DNA of 64,000 bases, from contig NZ_CP107880.1 in the NCBI RefSeq assembly GCF_036013745.1, positions 9,424,001 through 9,488,000 on the forward strand, written 5' to 3'. Position numbers and translations under genes: made by a program. Below, piece after piece: positions 36,843 to 45,326 of the stretch. The stretch comes from Streptomyces sp. NBC_00483. Its GTDB lineage: Bacteria; Actinomycetota; Actinomycetes; Streptomycetales; Streptomycetaceae. Every line of letters begins with the position of its first letter. Within the stretch, counting starts at the first letter, position 1. The notes under the pieces were generated by a model, which saw only the letters and a program-made list of their open reading frames with translations, searched no databases and was not told the DNA's origin.

Positions 36843-37409
36843 ATGGAATTCCTCTGCTACCACCGTGACCGCAAGGACTCCCTGACGCTGCGTTATGAAC
36901 TCGCGGAGAAGCACTGGTCGTACATGGACCGGTACGCGAAGGAGATGATCGCCCGCGGACCGACGTTCGCCGACGACGGCGAGACGCTCACCGGGAGCGT
37001 GCACATCGTCGACCTGCCCGACGCCGCCGCGGCTCGCGCGTTCGCCTTCGACGAGCCCGGATACCAGGCGGGCGCCTACCGGGACGTGCTGCTGCGGCGC
37101 TGGCGCAATGAGTTGGGGCGCAGCATGTGGGACTTCCCCGGCGGCCCGACCGAGGGGCACCGGTACCTCGTGCTCGGTCTCGGCGCGGGCCCGGCCACCG
37201 GCCTCGACGTACCGGCCGACCCGGACCCGTCCGTCGACCGGGCCGAACTGGTCGCCTACGGGCCGCTGTTGTCCGACGACGGCGTCTCCTGGCTGGGTAC
37301 GGCGGCGCTGCTCCGGGCGCCGGACGCGGACGCGGCCCGCGCCGTCCTGACCCCGGGCCGGTACGCCGACATCGAGGTGCACAACTGGGAGTTCGGCGGG
37401 CGGTCGTGA
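36843..37409 (+). CDS. YCII-related protein, possible two-domain
   Basis: A 188-residue protein starting MEFLCYHRDR. The N-terminal half (LHxxxxKHW-like LAEKHWSYMDRYAKEMI, then HIVDLPDAAAARAFAFDEPG) matches YCII/dimeric ferredoxin-like folds; the C-terminal half (YLVLGLGAG ... AALLRAPDADAARAVL) looks like a second, diverged copy. Function is unknown. It is divergent from the GntR gene and sits 50 bases before the sulfatase, so the palindromic operator may control both. Confidence 0.7.
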   Translation: MEFLCYHRDRKDSLTLRYELAEKHWSYMDRYAKEMIARGPTFADDGETLTGSVHIVDLPDAAAARAFAFDEPGYQAGAYRDVLLRRWRNELGRSMWDFPGGPTEGHRYLVLGLGAGPATGLDVPADPDPSVDRAELVAYGPLLSDDGVSWLGTAALLRAPDADAARAVLTPGRYADIEVHNWEFGGRS

Positions 37410-37459
37410 CCGCGGTCCGCCGTGCCGACCCCCTGAGAAGTCCGAGAAAGGTGACGCCT

Positions 37460-38932
37460 GTGTCCGCACCGAACATCGTCCTCATCTGTGTCGACCAGTG
37501 GCGCGGCGACTGTCTCTCCGCCGCGGGCCACCCCCACGTACGCACCCCGCACCTCGACCAACTGGCCGCCTCCGGAACGCACTTCACGTCCGCCTACTCC
37601 GCCACCCCCACCTGCATCCCGGCCCGCGCCGCCCTGTTCACCGGCCAGTCCCAGGAGCGCCACGGCCGCGTCGGATACGTCGAGGGGGTGCCGTTCGAGA
37701 CCGCCCACCCCACCACCCTGGCAGGCGAGTTGCGGCGGGGCGGATACCAGACGCAGGCCATCGGCAAGATGCACGTGTGGCCCGAGCGGGCCCGCGCCGG
37801 GTTCGACGACGTCGTCCTGCACGACGGCTTCCTGCACTACGCCCGCCGCGAGGAACGCCGCAACTTCGCCTTCTTCGACGACTACGTGCCGTGGCTGCGC
37901 CGCCAGCCCGGCGTCGGCCCCGACGCCGAGTACAGCGACCACGGAGCGGGCTGCAACTCCGTCGTCGCGCGCCCCTGGGACAGGCCGGAACATTTGCACC
38001 CGACGAACTGGGTCGCCACGCAGACCACGGAGTGGCTGTACCGGCGCGACCCCTCACGCCCGTTCTTCCTCTACCTGTCCTTCCACCGGCCGCACCCGCC
38101 GTACGACCCGCCGCAGTGGGCCTTCGACGAATACCTCCAACTCCCGCCGTACGAGCCCGTGGTGGGCGACTGGACGGACGACTTCGCGGCGCACCGAAAG
38201 GACGGCGACCACGAGGCGTTCGCCGGCCGCATGGACGCCCGGACCATGCACCGTGCACGGGCCGGCTACTACGGGCACATGGCCCACATCGACCTCCAGA
38301 TCCACCGGATCCGCATGGCTCTCGAGGACTTCGGCCTGCGCGACAACACGGTCATCGCCTTCACCTCGGACCACGGCGAGATGCTCGGCGAACACCACCT
38401 GTTCCGCAAGGGATTCGGCTACGAGGGCTCGGCCCGCGTCCCCCTGCTCTTCGGCGGACTGCCCGACGGGTACGCGGCCGGGAACGTCGCCGACGAGGTG
38501 GTCGAGCTGCGCGACATCATGCCGACCCTCCTCGACCTGGCCGGACTGCCGGTCCCCGACACGTGTGACGGACGCAGCCTCGTACCGCTGCTGCGCGGCG
38601 AACAGCCGGACGACTGGCGGCCGTTGCTGCACGGCGAGCACGTACTGCTCGGACAGTCACTGCAGTGGGTGACCGACGGGCGCACCAAGTACCTGTGGAT
38701 GTCGGGCGACGGGCACGAGCAGCTCTTCGACCTCGCCGCCGATCCGCACGAACAGCACAACCTGGTGGACGACCCGGCGGCGGAGGGCCTGCTGCACACC
38801 TGGCGCGGACACCTGATCCAGGCGCTGACCGGGCGCGAGGAGGGCTTCGTCGAGGGCGGCCGACTCGTCACCGGGCGGCCCGTGGTGGCCGTCCTGCGCT
38901 CCACCCGCGAACGCCTTGAGGCAGCCGGGTAG
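37460..38932 (+). CDS. Sulfatase (type I, formylglycine-dependent)
   Basis: A 490-residue alkaline-phosphatase-superfamily sulfatase. The N-terminus PNIVLICVDQWRGDCLS supplies the metal-binding Asp, and TCIPARAALFTG is the CxPxR signature with Cys52, the residue matured to formylglycine. ITFTSDHGEMLGEHHLFRKG-like residues (TSDHGEMLGEHH) complete the metal site. GTG 37460 fits GAAAGG eight bases upstream. No signal peptide, so the substrate is imported. It hydrolyses a sulfate ester, possibly of a sulfated amine given the neighbouring oxidases; substrate unproven. Confidence 0.88.
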   Translation: MSAPNIVLICVDQWRGDCLSAAGHPHVRTPHLDQLAASGTHFTSAYSATPTCIPARAALFTGQSQERHGRVGYVEGVPFETAHPTTLAGELRRGGYQTQAIGKMHVWPERARAGFDDVVLHDGFLHYARREERRNFAFFDDYVPWLRRQPGVGPDAEYSDHGAGCNSVVARPWDRPEHLHPTNWVATQTTEWLYRRDPSRPFFLYLSFHRPHPPYDPPQWAFDEYLQLPPYEPVVGDWTDDFAAHRKDGDHEAFAGRMDARTMHRARAGYYGHMAHIDLQIHRIRMALEDFGLRDNTVIAFTSDHGEMLGEHHLFRKGFGYEGSARVPLLFGGLPDGYAAGNVADEVVELRDIMPTLLDLAGLPVPDTCDGRSLVPLLRGEQPDDWRPLLHGEHVLLGQSLQWVTDGRTKYLWMSGDGHEQLFDLAADPHEQHNLVDDPAAEGLLHTWRGHLIQALTGREEGFVEGGRLVTGRPVVAVLRSTRERLEAAG

Positions 38933-38990
38933 CAGGTCCGCCGTGGGGGTTCAGGCACGCGGTTCCAGGGGCGACTGGTAAACACGTCGC

Positions 38991-39773
38991 ATGGAGGAAC
39001 TTGCGAGACTCAGTGAGATCGAGCAGGCCGCGGCCGGTCACGGGCAGTTGATGTGGGCCGCCCAGGGGCAGGGCGGCGGGAGCCCGGGGCCGGGGGTGCG
39101 GGCCTGGCGGCACAGCGAGGCGTGGGCGGTGGCCAGTCCGAACCAGCAGCAGGACCGGCTCATGGTCCAGGGCGACAGCGCCGACGCCGCCGTCCTGGTG
39201 CGGCGGGTCCTTGAAGAGGTGGGCCCGTCCTACCGTCTCCTGGGGGAGGCGGACTTGATCGATGAGTTGGTGCGGCGGTTGCCCGGGTTGGTGCCCGTCC
39301 ACCAGTTCTTCTGGATGGAGACCACGTCGCCTTCCGGCGCCGCCACCGCGGGCGTCCGGTGGCTGGACTCGCGTGAGGAGAAGGAGGCGGCGTCCCTTTT
39401 CGATCGCTACTTCCCCGACTCCTACGCGCAGCCGGGGCGCGTGGGCGTGCGCCGCTGGGCCGGAGTCGTCGGTGTCGTGGGCGAGGAGGCCGGCAGCGAG
39501 GACGGCAGCGTCGGGGCGGAGCCGCTGACGGTCGCGGCGGACGCGTGGTCCGCGGCCGGGTGCGGGTTCATGGGTGGTGTGTTCACCCACCCCGCCGCCC
39601 GTGGCCGTGGTCTGGCCCGGGCCGTGTCCGGCTACGTCCTGGACGACCTTGTAAGCCGCTACGGCCGCGCCGCGCTCATGGTGCTCACCGGCAACGCGCC
39701 GGCCATCGCCACGTATGAACGCCTCGGCATGGCCAAGCACCGGTTCGGGGCGGCGCACCTGCGCGCCCGGTGA
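38991..39773 (+). CDS. GNAT acetyltransferase
   Basis: A 260-residue protein whose C-terminal third has the acetyl-CoA loop GVFTHPAARGRGLARAVSGYV and the NAPAIATYERLGM motif of GNAT enzymes. The N-terminal part is less conserved. Acceptor unknown. No strong ribosome binding site precedes the ATG. It is convergent with the AraC-type gene. Confidence 0.85.
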   Translation: MEELARLSEIEQAAAGHGQLMWAAQGQGGGSPGPGVRAWRHSEAWAVASPNQQQDRLMVQGDSADAAVLVRRVLEEVGPSYRLLGEADLIDELVRRLPGLVPVHQFFWMETTSPSGAATAGVRWLDSREEKEAASLFDRYFPDSYAQPGRVGVRRWAGVVGVVGEEAGSEDGSVGAEPLTVAADAWSAAGCGFMGGVFTHPAARGRGLARAVSGYVLDDLVSRYGRAALMVLTGNAPAIATYERLGMAKHRFGAAHLRAR

Positions 39774-39860
39774 CGCCCTTGCCTCGTCGGCCGCGCGGGT
39801 GCGGCCAGGGTGTCACCGGGGCGGTCCGCCGCCGCCACTCACACCGCCTGGCGCCACCGC

Positions 39861-40649
39861 TCACACCACCCGCCGCCGCCCCCGCACCTCCCGCGGCGAC
39901 GCGCCCAGCTCCCTGCGGCAGGCCTTGTTGAACGCCTGGAGGTCCGGGATGCCCACCGTCGCGGCGACCGCGGTGATCGCGAGCGTGGAGGACTGCAGCA
40001 GGTGCCGGGCGCGCTCCATCCGGCGTCTGCGGATCCAGGCCACCACGGTGTCTCCCGTGTCGGCGCGGAAAAGGCGGGTCAGATGGCCGGGGGAGACGCC
40101 CGCCGCGGCGGCGATCCCCGGCACCGTGAGTGGCGTGGCGAGGGACCGTTCGATGTACTCCGTCGCCGCCGCAAGCGCCGGATGGGGGCGGCCGGTCCGT
40201 TCGGGCGGGCCCAGTTGGGTGGTGTGCCACAGCACCGTCCACACCTCGGCGGAGGCCCGGGCCCGCGACAGCGGCATGGCCGCCACCGCGCTCCCGAGCA
40301 GCGTGCCGAGCAGCGCCGCCTGCGCGCCGGCGTCCTGCATGACCGGCACCCGGCGCAGCCCCTGCGGATCGCGGCCCGGCAGCCGGAAGTGCGCGTACAG
40401 ATGCTCGCTGCGTCGCGACGCGTAACGGAAATGGGCCTCGGTGTCCGGCCGGATCAGGCTGATGTGTCCCGGCCGGATCGGATGGCGGAGGCCGTCGACC
40501 GTCAACTCGCCTGCGTAGCTGTAGAGATGAAGTTGCCACAGGTCGGGCAGTCGGAAGGACTCGCGCAGCGCCTGCCCGCCGTGGACGCCGACGCCCGCGC
40601 TGACCACCTCGGGCGGCTGGTCCAACTGCAACGCGACGCTCTCGGCCAT
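39861..40649 (-). CDS. AraC-family regulator
   Basis: A 262-residue regulator with an N-terminal cupin-like sensing domain (LRHPIRPGHISLIRPDTEAH) and two C-terminal helix-turn-helix units (about 165-258; LTVPGIAAAAGVSPGHLTRL). The following 70-base gap is shared with a divergent dioxygenase gene, which it probably controls. Confidence 0.93.
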   Translation of the reverse strand: MAESVALQLDQPPEVVSAGVGVHGGQALRESFRLPDLWQLHLYSYAGELTVDGLRHPIRPGHISLIRPDTEAHFRYASRRSEHLYAHFRLPGRDPQGLRRVPVMQDAGAQAALLGTLLGSAVAAMPLSRARASAEVWTVLWHTTQLGPPERTGRPHPALAAATEYIERSLATPLTVPGIAAAAGVSPGHLTRLFRADTGDTVVAWIRRRRMERARHLLQSSTLAITAVAATVGIPDLQAFNKACRRELGASPREVRGRRRVV

Positions 40650-40719
40650 GCCGGAAAATTACCAGTAGAGGCCCGATAGGGCCCACGACGAACCGACATC
40701 GGCTGCCTACGTTTGCCTC

Positions 40720-41538
40720 ATGCCAACCAGTGAGCAGCTGCTGAGCTCCGTACAGATGGCGCGCTTCGTCGCCCACGGTTCGCTCCGCCTCGACGCGGTC
40801 GTCCCACCGGAGCTGAACGACCAGGCCGTCGACGTGTTCGGGGCCGGGATCCCGGCCGCGCCGTACGGCACCCCCGTCCCGAAGGCCTACCCCGACGGCT
40901 CCTTCGCCCGACGGCTCCTCGAACTTCCCGCCGTGGCAGGGGCGTTGGAGAGTCTGGTCGGACCGGACCCGACCGTCGACCATCACGCCGTGCATGTGCG
41001 AGAGGCCCGTGACGGCACCGCGCAGCCGCTGCACGGAGACGCGATCATCGACGTGCGACCGGACGCCTTCGACGTCCAACTCATGTACTACCCGCAGGAC
41101 GTGACGCTCGACATGGGCGGCACCCTGAGCGTGCCGGGCAGCCATCTGCGGCACACCAACGAGACCGACACCGGCCGCTACCAGAACCTGCGCGGCCAGA
41201 ACCGGCTGACCTGCCCGGCCGGCACCGTCCTGCTGATGCACCACGGCATCTGGCACGGCGGGCGCCGCAACGACAGCGACATCCGGCGCTACATGTTCAA
41301 GATCCGGTTCAATCCGACCGTGCCGCAGGTGCGCCTCTGGGACACCTCCGACCTCGACGACCCTGCGGTCGGCGACGAACTCCGCCACGTCTTCCCCTGG
41401 TACGAGCCCGCCACCGGCCGCCTGGAGATCCACAACCGGATCCGGCTGTGGCGCGCGCTGACCGGCGACGACACCTTCGACCTCGACCACTGGGTGACCC
41501 GGGTCTCCAACCGTCCCACCCTCGGGAGCCACGCATGA
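40720..41538 (+). CDS. Phytanoyl-CoA dioxygenase-family Fe(II)/2-oxoglutarate oxygenase
   Basis: A 272-residue non-haem iron oxygenase. The 2-His-1-carboxylate triad is visible as His105-G-Asp107 (PLHGDAI) and distal His179 (HHGIWHGGRR), with the following Arg for 2-oxoglutarate. The product cannot be predicted; such proteins hydroxylate small acids or natural products. It is divergent from an AraC regulator and its stop overlaps the next gene start by four bases. Confidence 0.88.
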   Translation: MPTSEQLLSSVQMARFVAHGSLRLDAVVPPELNDQAVDVFGAGIPAAPYGTPVPKAYPDGSFARRLLELPAVAGALESLVGPDPTVDHHAVHVREARDGTAQPLHGDAIIDVRPDAFDVQLMYYPQDVTLDMGGTLSVPGSHLRHTNETDTGRYQNLRGQNRLTCPAGTVLLMHHGIWHGGRRNDSDIRRYMFKIRFNPTVPQVRLWDTSDLDDPAVGDELRHVFPWYEPATGRLEIHNRIRLWRALTGDDTFDLDHWVTRVSNRPTLGSHA

Positions 41539-41804
41539 GACAGCAGGTACTCGTCCTCTACCTCGCCAACTCGGCGCTCGACGCGAAGGTGGTCGGCTGG
41601 GCCCGCTACGACGGCACCGGGACCACCGACCACACCACCGGCGACAGTGACGAGCCGCCGTACGAGACGGGCCTCGAAGCCCTCCTCGACGGCTGGCGCC
41701 TCTTCCAGGCCGCGCAGCTGCTCCCGCCGTATCCGGGCCACGAGTACGACACGTCGTACCTGAAGCACGAGTTCTTCTTCGAGAAGCTCCAGCCGACTCC
41801 CTGA
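41535..41804 (+). CDS. Small hypothetical protein, partner of PhyH-type oxygenase
   Basis: An 89-residue protein from ATG 41535, overlapping the oxygenase stop (ATGA). It is acidic and aromatic (DGWRLFQAAQLLPPYPGHEY, KHEFFFEKLQ) with no recognised motif. The coupling and matched codon use argue that it is real and acts with the oxygenase. Confidence 0.75.
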   Translation: MRQQVLVLYLANSALDAKVVGWARYDGTGTTDHTTGDSDEPPYETGLEALLDGWRLFQAAQLLPPYPGHEYDTSYLKHEFFFEKLQPTP

Positions 41805-41810
41805 GGCGGG

Positions 41811-42056
41811 CTACGAGTTGGGTGACTCCTGTCCCGGTTCGCGCTGGGGCGGAGTCACCGTCTCGCCCTGGATGACGCGCGGCGGATTCCGGGGACGGTC
41901 GCCCGCCGGGTCGTCCTGCTCCTTCACGGCCCGCGCCTCGGCCTTGAGGATGCGGGCCGACTTGCCCGCGCTGCGGGTCAGTTCGGGCAGCTTCTTCACG
42001 CCGACCACGACGGCGATCACGATCAGGACGATGGCAATCTCACTCAGTCCGAACAT
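41811..42056 (-). CDS. tatA: TatA/E-type twin-arginine translocase protein
   Basis: An 81-residue membrane protein: a short N-terminal helix (LSEIAIVLIVIAVVVGVKKLPEL) and an amphipathic helix (TRSAGKSARILKAEARAVKE), then a polar Pro-rich tail. This is the TatA layout that forms the Tat pore ring. The gene begins two bases after the spo0M stop. It is separate from any tatC, so it is probably a paralogue. Confidence 0.85.
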   Translation of the reverse strand: MFGLSEIAIVLIVIAVVVGVKKLPELTRSAGKSARILKAEARAVKEQDDPAGDRPRNPPRVIQGETVTPPQREPGQESPNS

Positions 42057-42058
42057 GG

Positions 42059-43042
42059 TCAGTCCTCGCCGCCCTCGTCGTCGCTCTCGGTCTCGTCCTC
42101 GAAGAAGTCCCCGACCTCGTCGACGACTTCGGCGGCGACCATGCCGCCGACCACACCGACCGCGAGCCCGGCGGCGCCGACCGCCACGGCCGTGCCCACA
42201 CCCGGCCCGGAGCGGTGCCCACCATCATGCCCGTACGAGGCGTCGTACGAGGCGTGGGTGTCGTAGGCCGAGTGGTGCTCGACCAACTCCCGTACCCAGC
42301 CGTCGACGACCGCGTTCCAGTCCTGGCGTCCCGCGTCTGCGTGCGCCACGGTGAAGCGGGTGAGCGCGTCGTGGCCGCCGGAGAAGGGGCCGCCGCGCTT
42401 GTCGGCCTCCAGGACCACCTCCGTGCCGTCCGGCGTGGCGAGGAAGGTCAGCTCGATCTCCTTGACGGCGTGCGCGTACTGCGGGGAAGGCGACAGCTCG
42501 ATCTCCTGGTAGAAGGGGAGCCGCTGTCCCGTGCCGCCGATGTGCCCGTACTCCAGGTCCGCGGACGTGAAGCCGAAGCCGAGCTGCCCGAACGCTTCGA
42601 GGATCGCCTCCTGTACGGCGAGCGGTCCGACCGCGAGCTGGTCGAGATCACCCTTGTCCTTGGCACCGGCCACCGAGAGTTCGGTGCGTACGCCGAGGGC
42701 GATGCCGAGCGGCTGCCCGTACAGCTCGGTGATCGGCGTCTCCCACGGCAGCGTCACCGTGAACGGCACGCTGTGCTCGGCGCCCGCGACGAGCCGGAAG
42801 CCGCCGCCGACCACGAACCGGTCGAAGGCCACGACGCCGTGGCTCTCGCCGTCGTCGTGCTCCGCCTCGACCTGGGCGACGAGCTCCAGGGTGATGTGCT
42901 CGATCTCGAAGTCGCCGCTGCCGCCCCTGAGATGGACCCGGCCGGTCACGGTGCCGCCGGGGGCGGTGGTCCAGTCGGGGAGGACCGTGTCGACGGTGGG
43001 CCCGCCCACGCCGAGCGAGCCGAGCAGTCGTTTGAACACCAT
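42059..43042 (-). CDS. Spo0M-family sporulation-control protein
   Basis: A 327-residue arrestin-fold protein: the VFKRLLGSLGVGGPTVDTVL start, a TVTGRVHLRGG loop, FVVGGGFRLVAGAEHSVPFT and the ITELYGQPLGIALGVRTELS block are typical of Spo0M. Residues about 265-327 add a Gly/Ala-rich segment (VAVGAAGLAVGVVGGMV) and an acidic tail absent from Bacillus Spo0M. It is expressed away from terB across a pair of palindromic operators and is followed by tatA. Confidence 0.88.
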   Translation of the reverse strand: MVFKRLLGSLGVGGPTVDTVLPDWTTAPGGTVTGRVHLRGGSGDFEIEHITLELVAQVEAEHDDGESHGVVAFDRFVVGGGFRLVAGAEHSVPFTVTLPWETPITELYGQPLGIALGVRTELSVAGAKDKGDLDQLAVGPLAVQEAILEAFGQLGFGFTSADLEYGHIGGTGQRLPFYQEIELSPSPQYAHAVKEIELTFLATPDGTEVVLEADKRGGPFSGGHDALTRFTVAHADAGRQDWNAVVDGWVRELVEHHSAYDTHASYDASYGHDGGHRSGPGVGTAVAVGAAGLAVGVVGGMVAAEVVDEVGDFFEDETESDDEGGED

Positions 43043-43076
43043 CGAGGCGTGAACTCCCTTGTGGGCGTAGGAGATG

Positions 43077-43094
43077 TTCTACAGGCGTGTAGAA
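43077..43094. promoter_or_regulatory. TTCTACA-N4-TGTAGAA operator, copy 1
   Basis: Perfect 7-bp inverted repeat with 4-base spacer (GGCG), 35 bases upstream of the spo0M start. Same 18-bp architecture as 43135-43152 and 47757-47774. Confidence 0.7.
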
Positions 43095-43134
43095 GTATAG
43101 GGGTGGGGCGGAACTTTCCCGGGTCTTCGCCAGT

Positions 43135-43152
43135 TTCTACAGTGCTGTAGAA
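43135..43152. promoter_or_regulatory. TTCTACA-N4-TGTAGAA operator, copy 2
   Basis: TTCTACAG-TG-CTGTAGAA, a perfect inverted repeat (8-bp arms). It sits 52 bases upstream of terB and 58 bases from copy 1; both copies are followed by GTAT. Confidence 0.7.
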
Positions 43153-43203
43153 GTATGAGCGCGCGAACAGCGCACGTATGAGATCTCAATCCGAGGAGTG
43201 CCC

Positions 43204-43659
43204 GTGGCCCTGTGGGACCGCATCAAGGAATCCGCGTCGACGATGCAGACGCAGTTGGTGGCGAAGAAGAACGACCTGAAGTCCGGGGCCTTCCGGGATG
43301 CCTCCATGGCGATGTGTGCGCTGGTGGCCGCGGCCGACGGCACCATCGACGCCTCGGAGCGCCGCCGCGTCGCGCAGCTCATCATGGGCAACGAGGTGCT
43401 GCAGAACTTCGACGCCACGGACCTTCAGAAGCGCTTCGAGGCGAACCTCGACAAGCTGACGGCCGACTTCGACTTCGGCAAGGTCAGCGTGTTGCAGGAG
43501 GTCGCCAAGGCGAAGAAGAAGGAGGCCGAGGCGCGCGCCGTGATCCAGATCGGCATCGTCATCGGCGGTGCGGACGGCGACTTCGACCCGACCGAGCGGG
43601 GCGTCGTGCGCGAGGCGTGCCAGATGCTCGGCCTGGCGCCGACCGAGTTCGACCTCTAG
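43204..43659 (+). CDS. terB: TerB-family tellurite-resistance protein
   Basis: A 151-residue protein, the same length as E. coli TerB, with duplicated acidic helices (MAMCALVAAADGTIDASERR and IGIVIGGADGDFDPTERGVV). GTG 43204 is chosen because GAGGAG at 43193-43198 is five bases upstream; GTG 43198 lies inside that site. TerB proteins are linked to tellurite, oxidative and envelope stress, usually beside terC/D/E; none is nearby. It is divergent from spo0M over two operators. Confidence 0.9.
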   Translation: MALWDRIKESASTMQTQLVAKKNDLKSGAFRDASMAMCALVAAADGTIDASERRRVAQLIMGNEVLQNFDATDLQKRFEANLDKLTADFDFGKVSVLQEVAKAKKKEAEARAVIQIGIVIGGADGDFDPTERGVVREACQMLGLAPTEFDL

Positions 43660-43683
43660 TCGCCGGCGCCGGGTCCCTCGATG

Positions 43684-44613
43684 TCAGAGCGGTGTGGCCG
43701 CGTGGAGCGTGGCCGCCAGGGTGAGCGCGGAGTTGGCGGACGACATGGCGGACGCCGCCGCGCCGAATCCCGCCGTCCACGTGGCGAGCCCCACGGACGT
43801 GAACGCCGTGGCCCGGCCCTGGACGGTGGGCGGCGGCGCGAGCAGTGCGGCGACGCGGCGGGGCAGCGGGCCGGGAGCGGCGAACGCCGCGAAGAGCGGC
43901 TCGCGCGGCCCGCCCGCCAGGGCCGCCTTGCCGATGGCGCGGGCGACCACCTTGCGGTCACCCACCAGCGCGGCCGCCTCCTCGTCCGCCCACCGCTCGG
44001 CCGTGTACGCGACGGCCGAACTCAGCGGACGCAGAAAGGGGTTGGCGCGGGCGGCCAGGCGCACGGTCAGGAGTTGACGGTGGTGCCGGGCCGTCAGATG
44101 GGCCCGCTCGTGGGCGAACAGGGCCCGCCGCTCCGCGGGCGCGAGCCGATCGAGCAGCGAGGTGCTGACGACGATCCGGCCGCGACCACCACCGGGCAGC
44201 GCATAGGCGTACGCCTGGGGGTCGGGCAGCACCGCGACCTGGGTGGCGGGCAGGCCCGCGAGCGCGGCGTGGGCGCGGCGGCGCAGCGTGAAGTGGCGCC
44301 AGAGCGTGCGGGTGCAGGCCGCGACGACGGCGAGCAGCGCCGGAATGGCAGCCTTGCCCGCGATCTCGTCCTGCGGCACGGCGGCCCGCACCTCGGGATC
44401 CGACCAGCCGTCCGGCAGCGGATTGCCCGGCAGCTGCGCGGTGCCGACCACCATCAACAGGGCGAGGCACACCGTGCTGCACACCGCCATCACGGCGGCC
44501 ACGCAGGTCAGGAGCCGGGTCGCGGTGCGCGGATGCAGCCGGTGCGCGGCGAGCCGGGCCACCGGCCACGCCGTCAGTGGCAGCACCAGCGGCAGAAAGA
44601 CGAAGATGCCCAC
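43684..44613 (-). CDS. M56-family (BlaR1-like) metallopeptidase
   Basis: A 309-residue membrane protease. Transmembrane helices lie at about 4-20, 33-57, 88-102 and near the C-terminus. The zinc motif HERAH (168-172) with a downstream Glu in YTAERWADEE (about 206) is intact. It ends three bases before its BlaI-type partner's... reading order places BlaI upstream (44617-45051), so BlaI and M56 are co-transcribed, as in BlaI/BlaR1 and M56/BlaI pairs. It lacks a penicillin-binding sensor domain, so its signal is unknown. Confidence 0.88.
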   Translation of the reverse strand: MGIFVFLPLVLPLTAWPVARLAAHRLHPRTATRLLTCVAAVMAVCSTVCLALLMVVGTAQLPGNPLPDGWSDPEVRAAVPQDEIAGKAAIPALLAVVAACTRTLWRHFTLRRRAHAALAGLPATQVAVLPDPQAYAYALPGGGRGRIVVSTSLLDRLAPAERRALFAHERAHLTARHHRQLLTVRLAARANPFLRPLSSAVAYTAERWADEEAAALVGDRKVVARAIGKAALAGGPREPLFAAFAAPGPLPRRVAALLAPPPTVQGRATAFTSVGLATWTAGFGAAASAMSSANSALTLAATLHAATPL

Positions 44614-44616
44614 GGC

Positions 44617-45051
44617 TCAGCCCGTTCCTTCCTCGTCGCCGACCGCCGGGGCTGCTCCCGAGCCTGCGTCCGTGTCCGCTTCAGCGCGCCGCAGCAGATC
44701 CCGCAGCAGCCGCTCGTCGCCCTCGGGCAGCGAGGTGACGAAGCTGGCCAGGACCGCCTCCCGGTCCGCCTCGGCGTCCAGCACCTTGCGCATCTTGAAC
44801 GCGGCGAGCCCGGCCTCGTCGGCCACGGGCGTCCACACGAACGAGCGCCCCTCGCGCCGCCGGGTGACCGCGTCCTTGGCCTGAAGCCGCGCCAGGATCG
44901 TCACCACGGTGGTGTACGCGAGGTCGCCGCCCATCCGGTCGCGCACCCACCCGGCGCTCACCGGGGCCTCGGCCGTGCGCAGTGCGGCCAGGACCTGCGC
45001 CTCCAGCTCGCCCTGGGCGCGTCGTGGGGTCCTGTGGCGGGACGTCGTCAC
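44617..45051 (-). CDS. BlaI/MecI/CopY-family repressor
   Basis: A 144-residue winged-helix repressor: AQGELEAQVLAALRTAEAPV, then YTTVVTILARLQAKDAVTRR, then GRSFVWTPVADE. GTG 45051 follows AGGAGGAG. Together with the downstream M56 peptidase it forms the usual proteolysis-controlled repressor module. It is a possible ligand of the TTCTACA-N4-TGTAGAA sites at 43.1 kb, although BlaI boxes usually have a two-base spacer. Confidence 0.88.
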   Translation of the reverse strand: MTTSRHRTPRRAQGELEAQVLAALRTAEAPVSAGWVRDRMGGDLAYTTVVTILARLQAKDAVTRRREGRSFVWTPVADEAGLAAFKMRKVLDAEADREAVLASFVTSLPEGDERLLRDLLRRAEADTDAGSGAAPAVGDEEGTG

Positions 45052-45326
45052 CGGCTCCTCCTGGTGGCTGGGTGTACGGGCCGGTCCATCATCCCTGTTC
45101 GCCCCCGAGTGCCCGGCAGGAGGTGCGGTGGCGCCGCGTACGGGCCCGTCGGAGAGTGGTCGGGAACGCCGGCGCCGGGCCGGGCGTTGTCGTAGCGAAG
45201 GCAAATGGAAAGTAAAATTCGAAGGAGTAGCCGGTTGTCCGCCAGACCGACGGACCCAGCGGGGCACAGTCCCCGACCACCCCGCCCCTTGATCGATGAG
45301 CACGGCACGCGGCGAGGTGGTGGCAG

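Noticed and set aside
43684..45051. Beta-lactam resistance module
   Set aside because: The M56 protein lacks a penicillin-binding sensor domain and no beta-lactamase gene is nearby; only a generic M56/BlaI pair is supported.
45052..45326. A fourth TTC-N-ACA operator copy before the CNNM pair
   Set aside because: No inverted repeat of that form is found in this gap.
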